Source of the DNA: Hesseltinella vesiculosa
Lineage: Eukaryota; Mucoromycota; Mucoromycetes; Mucorales; Cunninghamellaceae
DNA length: 64,000 nt
Direction of reading: 5' to 3'
NCBI GenBank assembly: GCA_002104935.1
Contig: MCGT01000007.1
Location: 558,001-622,000 of the forward strand
The notes under the pieces are model-generated. The model was not told the DNA's origin. It was given only the letters and a program-made list of their open reading frames with translations, and searched no databases. Positions 33,886 to 44,122 of the stretch are shown piece by piece (within the stretch, counting starts at the first letter, position 1; each line of letters starts with the position of its first letter). A program made the translations under genes and the position numbers.

Positions 33886-35496
33886 ATGACATCATCAAGT
33901 TCCATTGCGACATCTGTGATGGGTATCCTAGCACCTGAATTGATGGCCATCTTGTCATTGATCTTTGGAGGATGCTGCAGCAATGTATTTGCATTGGAAG
34001 TGCTGATCAAGTAAGTTTGCATTGGTGCTTACCTGTGCTTTCTGTCAAAAGAACAGTTTTGCTCAACTGATCCTCGCATTTTTCTTCTTTACCAGGGATG
34101 CTCCCAAGAGTGGTAAGTAAAGAGCTCTCGCAATCGCCTCTGGCGAAAAAGGTACATTCGCTCTCGCTCATCACTCGTATCTCTTTTGCCCCTCGCTCTC
34201 CGGCTTCTCTCTTTTTGTTTGTTTCAGGCAACCTGGTCACCTTGGCCCAGTTCTTGTTTGTGTCTATTGAAGGTCTCCGCCATCAGATCAGTTTCAAAAA
34301 CGGCCATCCGACTTGGAAACGGCCGGTGGTTCCTCTTCATCGATGGTTGTTCCTGGTCACCTTGTTCTTCATCGTGTCTGTGCTCAACAATCTAGCGCTT
34401 GGTTACCATATCTCGGTTCCATTGCATATTATTTTTAGAAGTGGCGGTCTGATCATCAACATGGTCATGGGGGCTGTCTTGATGAAAAAAAGGTAAGAAT
34501 GTCTTCCTCCCCATTCCCGAATTGGACCCTGGATCGCCAATTCCTTCCTTCTCTCTTTAGATACTCTATTGGCCAAATCATAGGCGTGGTCTGTGTCACG
34601 GTGGGTGTTATTTTAGCCTCATTGGATAACGCAAAGGTAAAAAAAAAAAAAAAAATCAAAACTCCACAGAACCTCTCATTCTGACTGCTCACCATGAAAA
34701 TGAACGAAAACTCACACAAGATTCTTTTTTTGTGCCGTGGCAGACTGACGATACCAACCCAAACTCAACCAGCGAATTTTTAACCGGGATCTCGTTACTT
34801 GTGGTGGCCATGGTGCTTTCAGCTGGCATGGGCCTGTACCAAGAAACCACCTACAAGCAATATGGAAAGCAATGGCGCGAAGGGCTTTTTTATACCGTAA
34901 AGAACTCGTCTCCACATTGAACGGACGGCCCATGCCTGACATCTACTCCTTTTTTTTTTTTTTTTTTTTTAGCACTTTTTGGCCTTACCCTTCTTTCTGT
35001 TGATGACAAGCGATCTGCAACGACAATTGACCGTTTATCAAAACTCACCACGCGCACCCTTGGCTGATTTACTGGACCAAGTGCCTGTTCTTGGCTCCAT
35101 CACCGCCCTTTTACCTGGCTATCTTCATGGACTTCTAGCTCAGATGGTGGTGCCCAAGATGTGGGCCTATCTTGGCTTGAACATGGTGACCCAGTAAGTT
35201 CCCCCCGGCTTTCTCTTTCCCCGTTTTCCTTGGTGTGTTGCTCATTCTTTTTCTTTCCTTTCTAAAGGTATGTCTGTATTGCGGGTGTCAATCGTATGAC
35301 AGCTGTGTGTACATCCCTCACCTTGAACTTGGTCCTCAACCTACGCAAATTTTCCTCTCTTGTGATCTCCATTGTCTACTTTGACAACGACTTTGGCCCC
35401 CTGGCCAAGCTTGGCACTGCCATTGTCATCTTTGGCTCTGCCATCTATTCCTGGGCCGGTCTGCCCACCAAGCAACCAAAAACCAAAACCTCTTGA
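33886..35496 (+). CDS. YEA4: UDP-GlcNAc/UDP-xylose-type nucleotide-sugar transporter (Yea4/SLC35B4)
   Basis: Drug/metabolite-transporter superfamily antiporter of the ER/Golgi that supplies UDP-sugars for chitin and glycan synthesis. Exons 33886-34010, 34096-34112 (17 nt), 34228-34492, 34561-34636, 34744-34896, 34973-35193 and 35268-35496 give 361 aa with about ten hydrophobic segments. Family blocks: GGCCSNVFALE near residue 28, SGNLVTLAQFLFVSIEGL, HIIFRSGGLIINM, the GLYQETTYKQYGKQWREGLFYTHFLALP block and NLRKFSSLVISI. The 17-nt exon encodes DAPKS, between two long conserved stretches. The C-terminus KTKTS lacks a KKxx signal. Substrate choice is inferred from homology. Confidence 0.9.
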
Positions 35497-35698
35497 TTCG
35501 CAGCACTGTGATAGAATTCAAAGCGAATAAAGCAACACAGTCTATCACAAAATGGTGTAACTAGGGAATCAGAGGTGTCAAAACGAAGCGGGCAGCCTTT
35601 TATTAATCGACCTGATTTTTTCCGTATCACCATCGTTCATGTATTTTCGCAATTGTTCAAAATTTCACATCGATAGCATCACTCAATCATTTCAAACG

Positions 35699-35750
35699 TA
35701 CTGCGCGCAGCGTTTGCTTTTTTATGAAGAAAAAAAAATCGCATTGCCAT
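35699..35750. repeat. Dispersed repeat, partial copy
   Basis: A short copy beginning tactgcgcgcagcg and passing through a T-rich then A-run segment, parallel to 35949-35990. The adjoining bases near 35757-35775 (gccatattcagcc) also match the reverse complement of part of the 43.3-kb copy. Confidence 0.4.
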
Positions 35751-35948
35751 ATTCAGCCTTCGCACAGAGCCATCGGCGCTGGCTGCTGCATGAGGGCAAA
35801 TCCAAATCGAGTCGAAGGTCTCAGCTCCAGCCTTCTCCTAAGCAACCCAAAAATCCAAAGTCCCGATTTCAAGAAATGCTGTCAGTACGATGGCCATGTC
35901 GCACTTGACGATGGCACTTTTGCCCTGTGTGCATGGCCTGGAATCGAA

Positions 35949-36100
35949 GTTACTGCGCGGAGATTGCTTTTCATTTTGAAAAAAAAAAGGTTTTAACACA
36001 GTGCTTTTGAGTGGTTCTATCGATGTAAGATTTTGAACGAATGCACAAATGCGTGAACGATGATGACACGGAAAAATCAGGTCAAAGTGGAATTTGGCAT
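35949..36100. repeat. Dispersed repeat, copy A
   Basis: Shares with 43291-43446 the ordered blocks ttcattttgaaaaaaaaaa, tgcttttg-gtggt, atcgac-t-a-attttg, gcacaaatgcgtgaacgatgatg and gaaaaatcaggtcaa, with scattered substitutions. No ORF is conserved between copies. Confidence 0.6.
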
Positions 36101-36735
36101 GGGTGCAAGCCCTTGTGAATGGCATGGATACTAAGAAAATACCCCCCCCAAAGTTCATTGGTGAGCTCACAAATGGAAAAACGATAGTTTGTTAGCTGGT
36201 TCAAATTCCTCTCCATTCCCGCTGATCAATTTTAGGAGGATGGAAAAGACAATAGCAGCCTGGGGATTATTTATATTTCCTTTGATTTTTGCTATATCCT
36301 AGGACGTTGAAAAAACAGATCGATCGTGCTTTATTTTATTATTAATCCAGATCCATGTCCGCTACACTATTGCTCAAGCCAAACTGCCAAGTAGATGTTG
36401 AACGTGCTGCAACTGAACATCAGCATACATCAGCTACCCACCACCACCCACCAAGTAAAAGTAATAGGTTTATTTTGTGACATCTTCAAGATGATGTCTG
36501 TTCGTTTATTTTAATACAGGCCATTCAAGTTGTTGTGTGGTACGTGTGTGCATATGATGCGAGTGTCTGCCATGGTAAAAGGAAGGCGCCAAGAGATAGC
36601 AATGCCATTGGGGTCGGAGGAGAGGTATTACGTGAGGGGTTGGTGATTTTGATTTGCTGCAAGCAGCTGAGGGCAAGTTATTATGCCATGCGATTTTGAA
36701 TGATGTTTTTTTTTCTTTTTTTTTTTATCGCATAT

Positions 36736-36803
36736 TTTTTGGAGGATTGCGCTTTTTGGAGGATTGTGCTTTTTGGAGGATTGTGCTTTTTGCAGGATTG
36801 CGC
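36736..36803. repeat. 17-bp tandem repeat, four units
   Basis: Four consecutive 17-bp units of tttttggaggattgYgc at 36736-36752, 36753-36769, 36770-36786 and 36787-36803; the last has one G-to-C change. The period is not a multiple of three, so it is not a protein repeat. Confidence 0.85.
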
Positions 36804-39241
36804 AGTTGTTCGAGTTTGAGTCATCCTCGGTCAAAATTCAAGATAAATGCATAGTCATTGTTCAGCGAAGAGCCAACCGCTTGTCACAGATTTGTTCGCG
36901 TTCCCCATCCAGATGAAGTTCAAATGCGCGTACAAACGCTTTCTTGTCCTGGGTTCCTTAAGTCGAATCGTGGCCATTTTTTACCAGACAGAGCACCACT
37001 GCAATCATACACACACACTACCACGCCAGGCAAAATGCCAAAAGTCGCTTGTATCGCCATGTAAACTTGAATAAAACCTTGATGTATTAAAAAAAAAAGT
37101 GAGCATCAACCGCCTTGCATCCATTTGTATCCCATCAACGTAACCTTATTTATCGCGGCAGCCAGAGGATTTACTTGAGCCAGAGAGTTGCTTCGAGTAT
37201 GCCATCATAAAAGTGTGTTGCCATTTACTTTCCGCCAATGAGATGTCAACTGTTCCACCACACTAAAAAAATCATCTCGTTATGCCTGTGCTCTAGCAGT
37301 CTTTATCATAACCACACCTTCATAAAAACTTACCTACCACCAAATGCAACCGAGGTTTTGCTTGAAAAAGATCCACTGACCCAACCAGGTAATGTCAGAG
37401 GTGCGTTTTGATAGATGTTGTCAGGTAGAGAGTGCTCCAAAAGTAGACCCCTACCATGAAAATAAAAAGTGTCAGTGCTTAAGAAGATGGCTTCCATAGT
37501 GTAGCTCCCTTTCACAAACATGCTTACTTGCGCCCAAAGATGCCAATGGTTTCTTCCCTTGCCTTGCCTCGTGTATGACGACCGGTTCAATAATGCCACC
37601 ATACAAATTACCACCAACGAGAGTGTAAAGTGCCTTCATAATCGAGTATTCAGAAATGATAGCCAATTCCACCAAAGTCTTGTGCTCCCAAGAGAGTACT
37701 ATGCTTGCCAGAGGTTTACAGCACCAACATCCACCAACAACCCAACGCGTTGCTTCCCACAAAGTTCCCTTTTGTTCATGCATTGTGCTTGACCATTGAC
37801 GACGTTGTAACCAAAAAAATGAAAAATCCAACCCAAAGGGGACAATGGCATGCTGTGAGAGTGACCTAGCAGCCAGGTTTCCCAAAAAAAAAAAATGCTT
37901 CCCACTATAAAAAAGAGAGGTGTAAGTTTCAGCCTATTTCCTTGCCCAGTAATGCAACCAAAACTTACCATATCACCAAAATGCGACCAACGATTGCTTG
38001 ATAATATCGATTGCTCCACCATGACTGATTTGTGTTGAGAGTGACAAAGAGAAATGTCTTGAACGTTGACAATCATGTGTAATGGTTGCCAAAGAGGACT
38101 GGCATGACTCAAATGGACTAAGAGTCAAAGGTAGTTGGCCAGCAATATCGAGAGTCTGACCTTACTGCTTGACAAGGCAGAGGATGTGACATCTTCACGT
38201 ACCTGACACGTTGCTGATCTGTCATTGATTTGGCCAGGTACACTGGTGCATCTCTCGCCCATCCATTGATTTCAGGGCATTAGCCACCATTGCCTGTGGC
38301 AAAAAAAAAAAAGTCCATAGCTTGATTGATATGTTGACCAAAGGGTAACTTGAAGCCAGTCATGCCAAGGGGTGCAGCCTTGACAGGCCCATAGATCAAA
38401 ACGAGAGGGCCATCACAGGTACTTCAGCGCATGGCCAATAGTAGACGATCTTGGTAAATACGTACGCGCTAGCCATAGGTATAAACGACCAAGGCTTGGC
38501 TTGGCTTGTACCATCACGATACAACACCACCTGTGTTGACATAGTTGACTTGATACCAGAGCCGCCTGTCTTGGTGGGCAGTAGTTTGGGCTCAGAGTTG
38601 CGAGGCTGGAGGTCAGGGCTTGTTTAAGATGACTGCCAGTAGGGTGCTATGACGACAGCTGGGCTTCCACTGTCCCCAGGATCCCGGCGGGCAGTGTCAC
38701 CAGCAACTGAACTTTTTTTTTGATAGCACGGAGCAACAATACCCGTACATTCCCTCATGATCCCAAAGCCTAGAGGCAAAAAGAAGCCATGCCACATAGC
38801 CCAGCATATGCCAATGATTTGACCGTTTGGAGTCAAAGCAAAGACGCCGTGCTAGAGGAGGCCTGGCCAACCACCAAGTTTCCTGTCTCTCGCGAAAAAA
38901 AAAAAAAAAAATAGGTCAATGCATCTGATCAGCAAAGCATTTCAGCGTTTTTTTTTTCCAGCTCTGACGTACCATTCAGTCCAAAACATGAAAAAAGGTA
39001 TTGTTGCTTTGACGTGTGCGTTTTCTTTGCATGCTTTTTCTTTGCATGCGTTTTTTTTTTTTTCGTTCTTTCGTTGCTTTTGGTGAACGCTGCCCTGTGG
39101 GACCCCACTGGGAACAGGGGAAGCGTCGTCATAGCATTGCCTACCAACAAGTCATCCAAGCGCCGGAGAAGACAACCAGCCAGAGTTTGGAGCCAGAGCC
39201 AGACCAAGACAGGACACCAGAAAGACCAGCGAGTGGTGGCC

Positions 39242-42114
39242 TTAGTTTTGGCCACCTCGCGAGAACATGTCCTTCATGACTATAAGAAAAAAAAAATAAG
39301 ATCACTATCAGAACGAAATAAAATGTGTAGGTGAACAGAGTGATAACTTACGCAACATGTTCTCGCGAGAAAAATGGGGTGGAGCCACCTCCACCCCAGA
39401 ACCAAATTCCGCACCAAAGTTGGTGCCAGGAAGCACACGATGTACTTCCTGGCACAGAGCAGCATTGGCCAGGGTGCGGCTGGTCAGCCACCCAGCACCA
39501 GAAGAGCCTGCCAAAGCCTTAACCGCCCTCTTGGCTGCAATTGCCGCCTTTGTGGTGGAGCGGCGAGGGCGGAAAGAGAGAGGCTTTGGCTTGGGCTTGG
39601 GCTCTGCTGGGCGGCGTTGACGAGCCAGCTTGCCTAAGACCAGGAAAAAAATAATGACAGGTCAACAACATGTAAGATTTTTTTTTTTTTGACTTACCCC
39701 GAATGCCCTTTTCGCTTAGCTTGCGGGGGGCAAGGGGGCAAGCTAACAGGGCGGCATAGTGTGCCGTATGCGGGCCCGTCGCCCGGCGAACAGGGCCCGC
39801 AACCAAAACAACGCCAGGGAGAACAGGCAAAACTGCGCCCCAGCCAAGGGCAAGGGAGGACCATGGCCAGACGGCCGGAACAGTGGCAGACGCGCCCGCA
39901 CCAGACGAGCGACCAACTAAGAATATAAAAACCGTGCGTTACATCAATTTCGCTTGGCCATCACTCCGTTTTTTTTTTTTTTTTTTTGAACAACTTACAC
40001 TTCGAGCCACGACGGCCTACAAGAATAATATGGGATAGCAATAAATGTAAGTGTCAGATAGAAAACGCTGTTTTCTTTAAATTGATGATGCTTACCAGAG
40101 AAACGTTCATTGTCCTCTCCGTGCCCGCGTCGCTTTTTGCCTGCGACGCGAGCAGGGACAGGAGCAGAAGCAGCAACAGGGCCAACAACAGGGCCAGCAG
40201 GGCCAACAACCGGGCCAACAACAGGGCCAACAACAGGGCCAACAACAGGGCCAACAACAGGGCCAACAACAGGGCCAACAACAGGGCCAACAGGGCCAGC
40301 AACAGGGCCAACAACAGGGCCAGCAACAGGGCCAACAGGGCCAGCAACATGGCCAGCAACAGGGCCAGCAACAGGGCCAACAGGGCCAACAGGGCCAGCA
40401 ACAGGGCCAGCAGCAGGAGCAGCGGCGGCGGCAACGCCGGCAGCAGAAAAAGCGGCGCCGGGAACAACGGCAGCAGCAACAGCGGCGGCAACAAGACGGG
40501 CAGCAGCATCACCAGGGACAGCTGCAGGTACAGCTGCAAGAACTGCAGCTGCGGTAGCTGCAGCCACCGAGAAAAGAGGAACCACCGAAGCAGGAACACC
40601 GACGACGGAGGCAGCGACAGCAGCGGGATCGACGGCTGCTGCTGCAGCTGCTGCAGCTGCAGGAACAGCAGCAGAAAAGTCACCAGCACTAGGGACAGAA
40701 GCAATGGCAGTGACGGCTGCTGCTGCGGCAGCGGCAGCGGCTGCAGTCAGTCTGATTGCCGTTGCGTTGGCAACGGCAAGGTTGATGTCAAACCCAGGCA
40801 CAATGGGGCCTGGTGCCTGGGCGGTGTGGCATGCACCTAAAATAAAAAGGGTGATACTTAGAGACTATGATCTTGACATCCTTTTTTTTTTTTTTTTGCT
40901 TACTCTTAATGCCACGACGGGCTATAGAAAAAAAATGAGAAGTGAGTTTCATTGGGCTCTGGTTTCCTCCCCGACAAAGGGTAATGAACTTACCAGCAAA
41001 ACGGGTATCGTCGTTGCCACCTGCGTTACGTTTGGTGGCGTTGAAAGGAGAGGCAGGGGCAGAAGTCAGAGAAGCAGTGGTGGTGGCATAGGGCATAGAA
41101 GACGGAGCATAGGGCATAGAGGAGGGGGCATAGGGCATAGAAGGAGAGGCATAGGGGGCATAGGGCATAGATGAAGAAGAGGCATAAGGCATAGAGGAGG
41201 GGGCATAGGAGGTATTTTCTGGGTTTTCTACTGCATTTTCTAATGTAAATAAAGCAAAGAAACTTTTGTTGAATTATTCACGATCTTATTTGTGTCCTCC
41301 TGATGGTAGGTTCAACTTACTTTTGGTGATTTTTTCTATGGTAGGCAATGATTAAAAAAAGAAATAGGTGAATCCTCTTTCTGGAAACGCTTTACAGCCA
41401 GATTCAAACTTACGGGTGTTTTCTAGTCGAGTCAAACACAAGAAGCAGATTAAGAGAGGTGTTGGTTAGTCCGACTCGTTTCGTAACAGTCAGATCCAAA
41501 TTCTTACCATTTTTTTCTATGCGGAGAAGAAGAAATCAAAAAGTCAGCGATCTTTGCATGAAAGACAATTCTTGGAGAGTGGTTGACTTTTCTTTTTTTT
41601 TAAACCATTTTTTTTTCATTTTGTGAATGTCACTTACTGTTTTTTTTATCTAGAGTAGCAATGGAATAATAAAAGTAACAAAAAAGCAGTTAAAAACATG
41701 CAGTTGCTTAGTTCTTGTTTTTCGAAGCACTTACCATTATCATCGGCGGGAACTGAACCGGAAAAGGCATCTTGAAAAAAAAAAAAAAAAAAAAAAAAGC
41801 AATGTTGAGTAAACAAACGTTGCAATAAGCAATGGTAATGCCCAGCACGTAGCCAATGGAGTCTATAACCAAAACTTACAAATGGAGGCACTAAGGCCAG
41901 AAGCATGGGAAGATGGAACGGTGGAAGCACCGGAAGTAGCAGTAGCAGAAGCACGGGAAGCAGCACGAACGTCGTCTATTGAGTAAAATGGCACAAAATC
42001 AAATCAAAAAATAAAAAAAGCAGATGATATGATTAGCACAAATGCATCTACCAACTGGTATCCATCTAATCTATTAGATTTAGGTAGATGGCAATGTTTC
42101 TTACCGGTAGTCAT
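39242..42114 (-). CDS. Micro-exon gene encoding Ala/Gly-Pro-Val repeat protein (function unknown)
   Basis: Fourteen exons join to 582 aa: 42114-42105, 41975-41880, 41770-41735, 41649-41638, 41516-41508, 41422-41414, 41335-41321, 41239-40994, 40921-40904, 40836-40096, 40016-39999, 39916-39698, 39633-39352 and 39279-39242. All 13 introns are GT-AG and phase 1, so all 12 internal exons are multiples of three (9, 9, 12, 15, 18, 18, 36, 96, 219, 246, 282 and 741 nt). The protein is low complexity: Ser/Ala/Thr start, a Lys/Asn-rich micro-exon stretch, SSMPYA repeats, a long Ala-rich tract, GPVVGPV repeats, and a basic tail (KLARQRR; EPKPKPKP). Two 18-nt exons encode near-identical ARRGIK and GRRGSK. 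There is no signal peptide, TM segment or family match that I recognise. The model rests on consistent splice sites and an uninterrupted frame. Confidence 0.72.
40174..40420. repeat. In-frame GGGCCAACAACA-type minisatellite inside exon 10
   Basis: Tandem units of 12 bp (gggccaacaaca) mixed with 9-bp and variant units (gggccagcaaca, gggccaacag). On the minus coding strand they give GPVVGPV and GPVAGPV repeats. All units are multiples of three, so copy-number change keeps the frame. The same property opens long spurious ORFs on both strands. Confidence 0.85.
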
Positions 42115-42422
42115 CTTGTCAATCAGGGAAAGAAAAAGAGAAAAAGAGAAAAAGAAACAAACATCCTCGACCTTTTTACTGGCAACTTTCAGTTACAGCC
42201 AATCAGATACCAGCATTCGATCCCTTTTCTTTGCGTTATCCTGAGGTGCCATGTATGATCATGGCCACCATTGAAGTACATTTATTTGACAGCACTTGAA
42301 AACATTCAAAGGAAATGAAAAGAGAGGTCCAGTTAAGTGCTTCCGTGGTGGAAGCTTGTAATGCTCGGCTTGATTGAATCGAAGAAACAGCCGCAGCTAC
42401 TTTTGAAGTCGACGAAGATCCA
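42115..42422. promoter_or_regulatory. Upstream region of the micro-exon gene
   Basis: The first ~40 bases upstream of the start (42124-42155) are CT-rich on the coding strand, with repeated ctttttctc units, a pattern seen upstream of other starts here. No TATA box is evident. Confidence 0.4.
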
Positions 42423-42678
42423 CTACGCAAAAAGCTGCAAGACACTTCCACACAAAAACGCGAGGAGTGAGAGAAGGAATGGCTTATCTTCTCTCCAATG
42501 TTCAACATTCTCTAGATCCTCACCATAACTTCAGACAGGACAGGTTTTATGAGGAAAAAACGAAATGAGTTTGATAAAATAAAAAAACCTACGACATAAA
42601 ATGCCCCTGTGTCTCTTCAGTGAACGTTGTCTCCTGGCTAATTCGTGCTCCATACGTTCGTTGATTGTCAAGTTCCAT
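42423..42678 (-). CDS. Possible small membrane-protein gene or 3' exons (unrecognised)
   Basis: Two segments, 42678-42592 and 42522-42423 approximately, join through a GTAGGT...GAAG intron into a coherent frame: MELDNQRTYG, then EETQGHFMSYGEDLENVEHW, then a hydrophobic LLSLLAFLCGSVLQLF end. The result is roughly 60 aa. A separate hydrophobic ORF at 43062-42880 (ending EPSGLP) lies upstream on the same strand and could be spliced to it through a GCAAGT donor near 42920. No family is recognised and the start is uncertain. Confidence 0.3.
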
Positions 42679-42879
42679 TCTTGCAGAGGAGGGTTGCAAG
42701 GTGAAGTAATAATACAAAAGATCAGTGTCTAGCTGCCTTTATGCTAGCCATCCTTGCAGAGAGCACCCAAAAAAAAAAAAAAAAAAACTGCACAGCGATT
42801 GGCATGGACAGTACGGACCTGATAATTTTCGCTGAGGAGGGATATCATAACCGTACTCGGCTACGTATGTACAATGGGG

Positions 42880-43110
42880 TCAAGGTAGGCCTGATGGTTC
42901 AGTCATTGGCGTGGCCACTTGCTTTTGAGAAGGCTCCTCTTCTTGGTATGGCAAGAGCTCGTCCACTAAATTGACAAGAAGGACAACGAGAAGGACAAAG
43001 CGCCCAAAGAGATTGACAATGAAATTCCATGCGAGTGTGGCAAATTGTAATCCAAATTGCAAGAGTCCTTTCAGCGCAAGGGCAAGGTACTCGAAGAGTG
43101 TAGGTGGGTG
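42880..43110 (-). other. Unassigned hydrophobic ORF fragment
   Basis: Minus-strand frame without an ATG that reads EYLALALKGLLQFGLQF, then FIVNLFGRFVLLVVLLVNLVDELL and an acidic QEEEPSQ tail. Composition fits a membrane protein exon with two hydrophobic helices. It may belong with 42678-42423 or be a relic. Confidence 0.3.
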
Positions 43111-43290
43111 TAAAATTTTGTTAGAAATAAACGAAGCAAGTGATTCAGTCAGAATCTTTCTAGGCTTATTTTAATTCTAAAATAGAACGAAGAAGAAAAA
43201 GAAAACACAACAAACAAAAACAAAAAATGAATAAATAGCTCTTCAAGGTTAATTCTTCAAGATGGTGGGCTCAATGGTTGATGAATCAGG

Positions 43291-43446
43291 AGGTACTTGG
43301 CGGAGGCTGAATATGGCCATGGGTTATTCTTCATTTTGAAAAAAAAAAAATCATGCGCTGCACAGCACTTTTGGGTGGTCAGATCGACCTTAAATTTTGC
43401 AAGGGAACGCAAATGCATGAATGATGATGGTGCTGAAAAACTCAAG
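43291..43446. repeat. Dispersed repeat, copy B
   Basis: Second long copy of the element at 35949-36100, starting near ggtacttggcggaggctg and running through ttcattttgaaaaaaaaaaaa to gctgaaaaactcaagtcaa. It is same-strand relative to copy A. Confidence 0.6.
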
Positions 43447-44122
43447 TCAATTGGTGAAGGTCGCCCAGCCAACTTTCGATCTGTTTTATTTTGACACTTC
43501 CGATTCCCCAGCTTAAAAAAATGAAAAATCAGTCATTTTCGCCAGGGATAGATAGATAGCAACCATCATGTCGATGCACTGCATTCATTTATAAATGTCG
43601 CAGTTAAAATAGATACTTGTCACAATTTAAAAAAAAAAAGAAAGAATGTCCACGAATGGCGAAGAGAGAGCAACCAAGGAGACACCATAAAAGAAGTAGG
43701 CAAAACTTGAAATAAAAAGAGGATGTGAGGGGGATTCATTATGGTTAGGCGACAGGACTGGCGGCAAAAATTCGCTGTTGTTTAAAAATGGTAATGAACC
43801 AGCTATCCCAAGGGAAGAAAAAAAAACAGAAGAGGACAAAGACAGAAATGATAGCGTGTGCACTTGACATACTGCTTTCTCGTGCACTGTAATAATTTAG
43901 CTGTTCATCCGATTAGTAAGTATCCTCGCTAAAAAAAATTGTACACGGCTTGGGTTTTTTTTCTTGAAAAAATACGGTTTCTTTTTTTTATGATCAACTC
44001 GCAGAGAACAGTCTATAGAAGTTAAATTACAACAACGATGTAAAAATAAATGTATACAAATATAAATATAAAAAAAAAAGGGGGGGGGGGGGAAACGATG
44101 AGAGATTGGTGAAGGGTTGATT
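43447..44122. other. Intergenic region downstream of the P5 ATPase gene
   Basis: No ORF is supportable. An A-run/G-run block (about nine A followed by about thirteen G) lies at 44070-44092, within the probable 3' flank of the P5 ATPase gene. Confidence 0.4.

Larger units (their letters stand above)
35497..39241. other. Gene-poor, repeat-rich region
   Basis: About 3.7 kb without a supportable gene. It holds a dispersed repeat (35699-35750 and 35949-36100), a 17-bp tandem repeat (36736-36803), and a stretch at about 37150-38900 rich in CCACCAAC/GTTGGTGG-type words with only short, incoherent ORFs (longest 137 aa, minus strand at 37885-37472). I see no reverse-transcriptase, integrase or transposase motif. 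It may be a decayed mobile element. Confidence 0.45.

Noticed and set aside
36198..36209. ggttcaaattcc, a tRNA B-box-like word
   Set aside because: No A box at the right distance and no cloverleaf could be drawn around it.
37472..37885. 137-aa minus-strand ORF in the gene-poor region
   Set aside because: Composition is incoherent, there is no motif, and no splice partners or promoter are evident.
40110..41174. 354-aa plus-strand ORF (and a 284-aa one in another frame) over the micro-exon gene
   Set aside because: The 12-bp repeat opens several frames on both strands. Only the minus strand has consistent phase-1 splice sites linking 14 exons.
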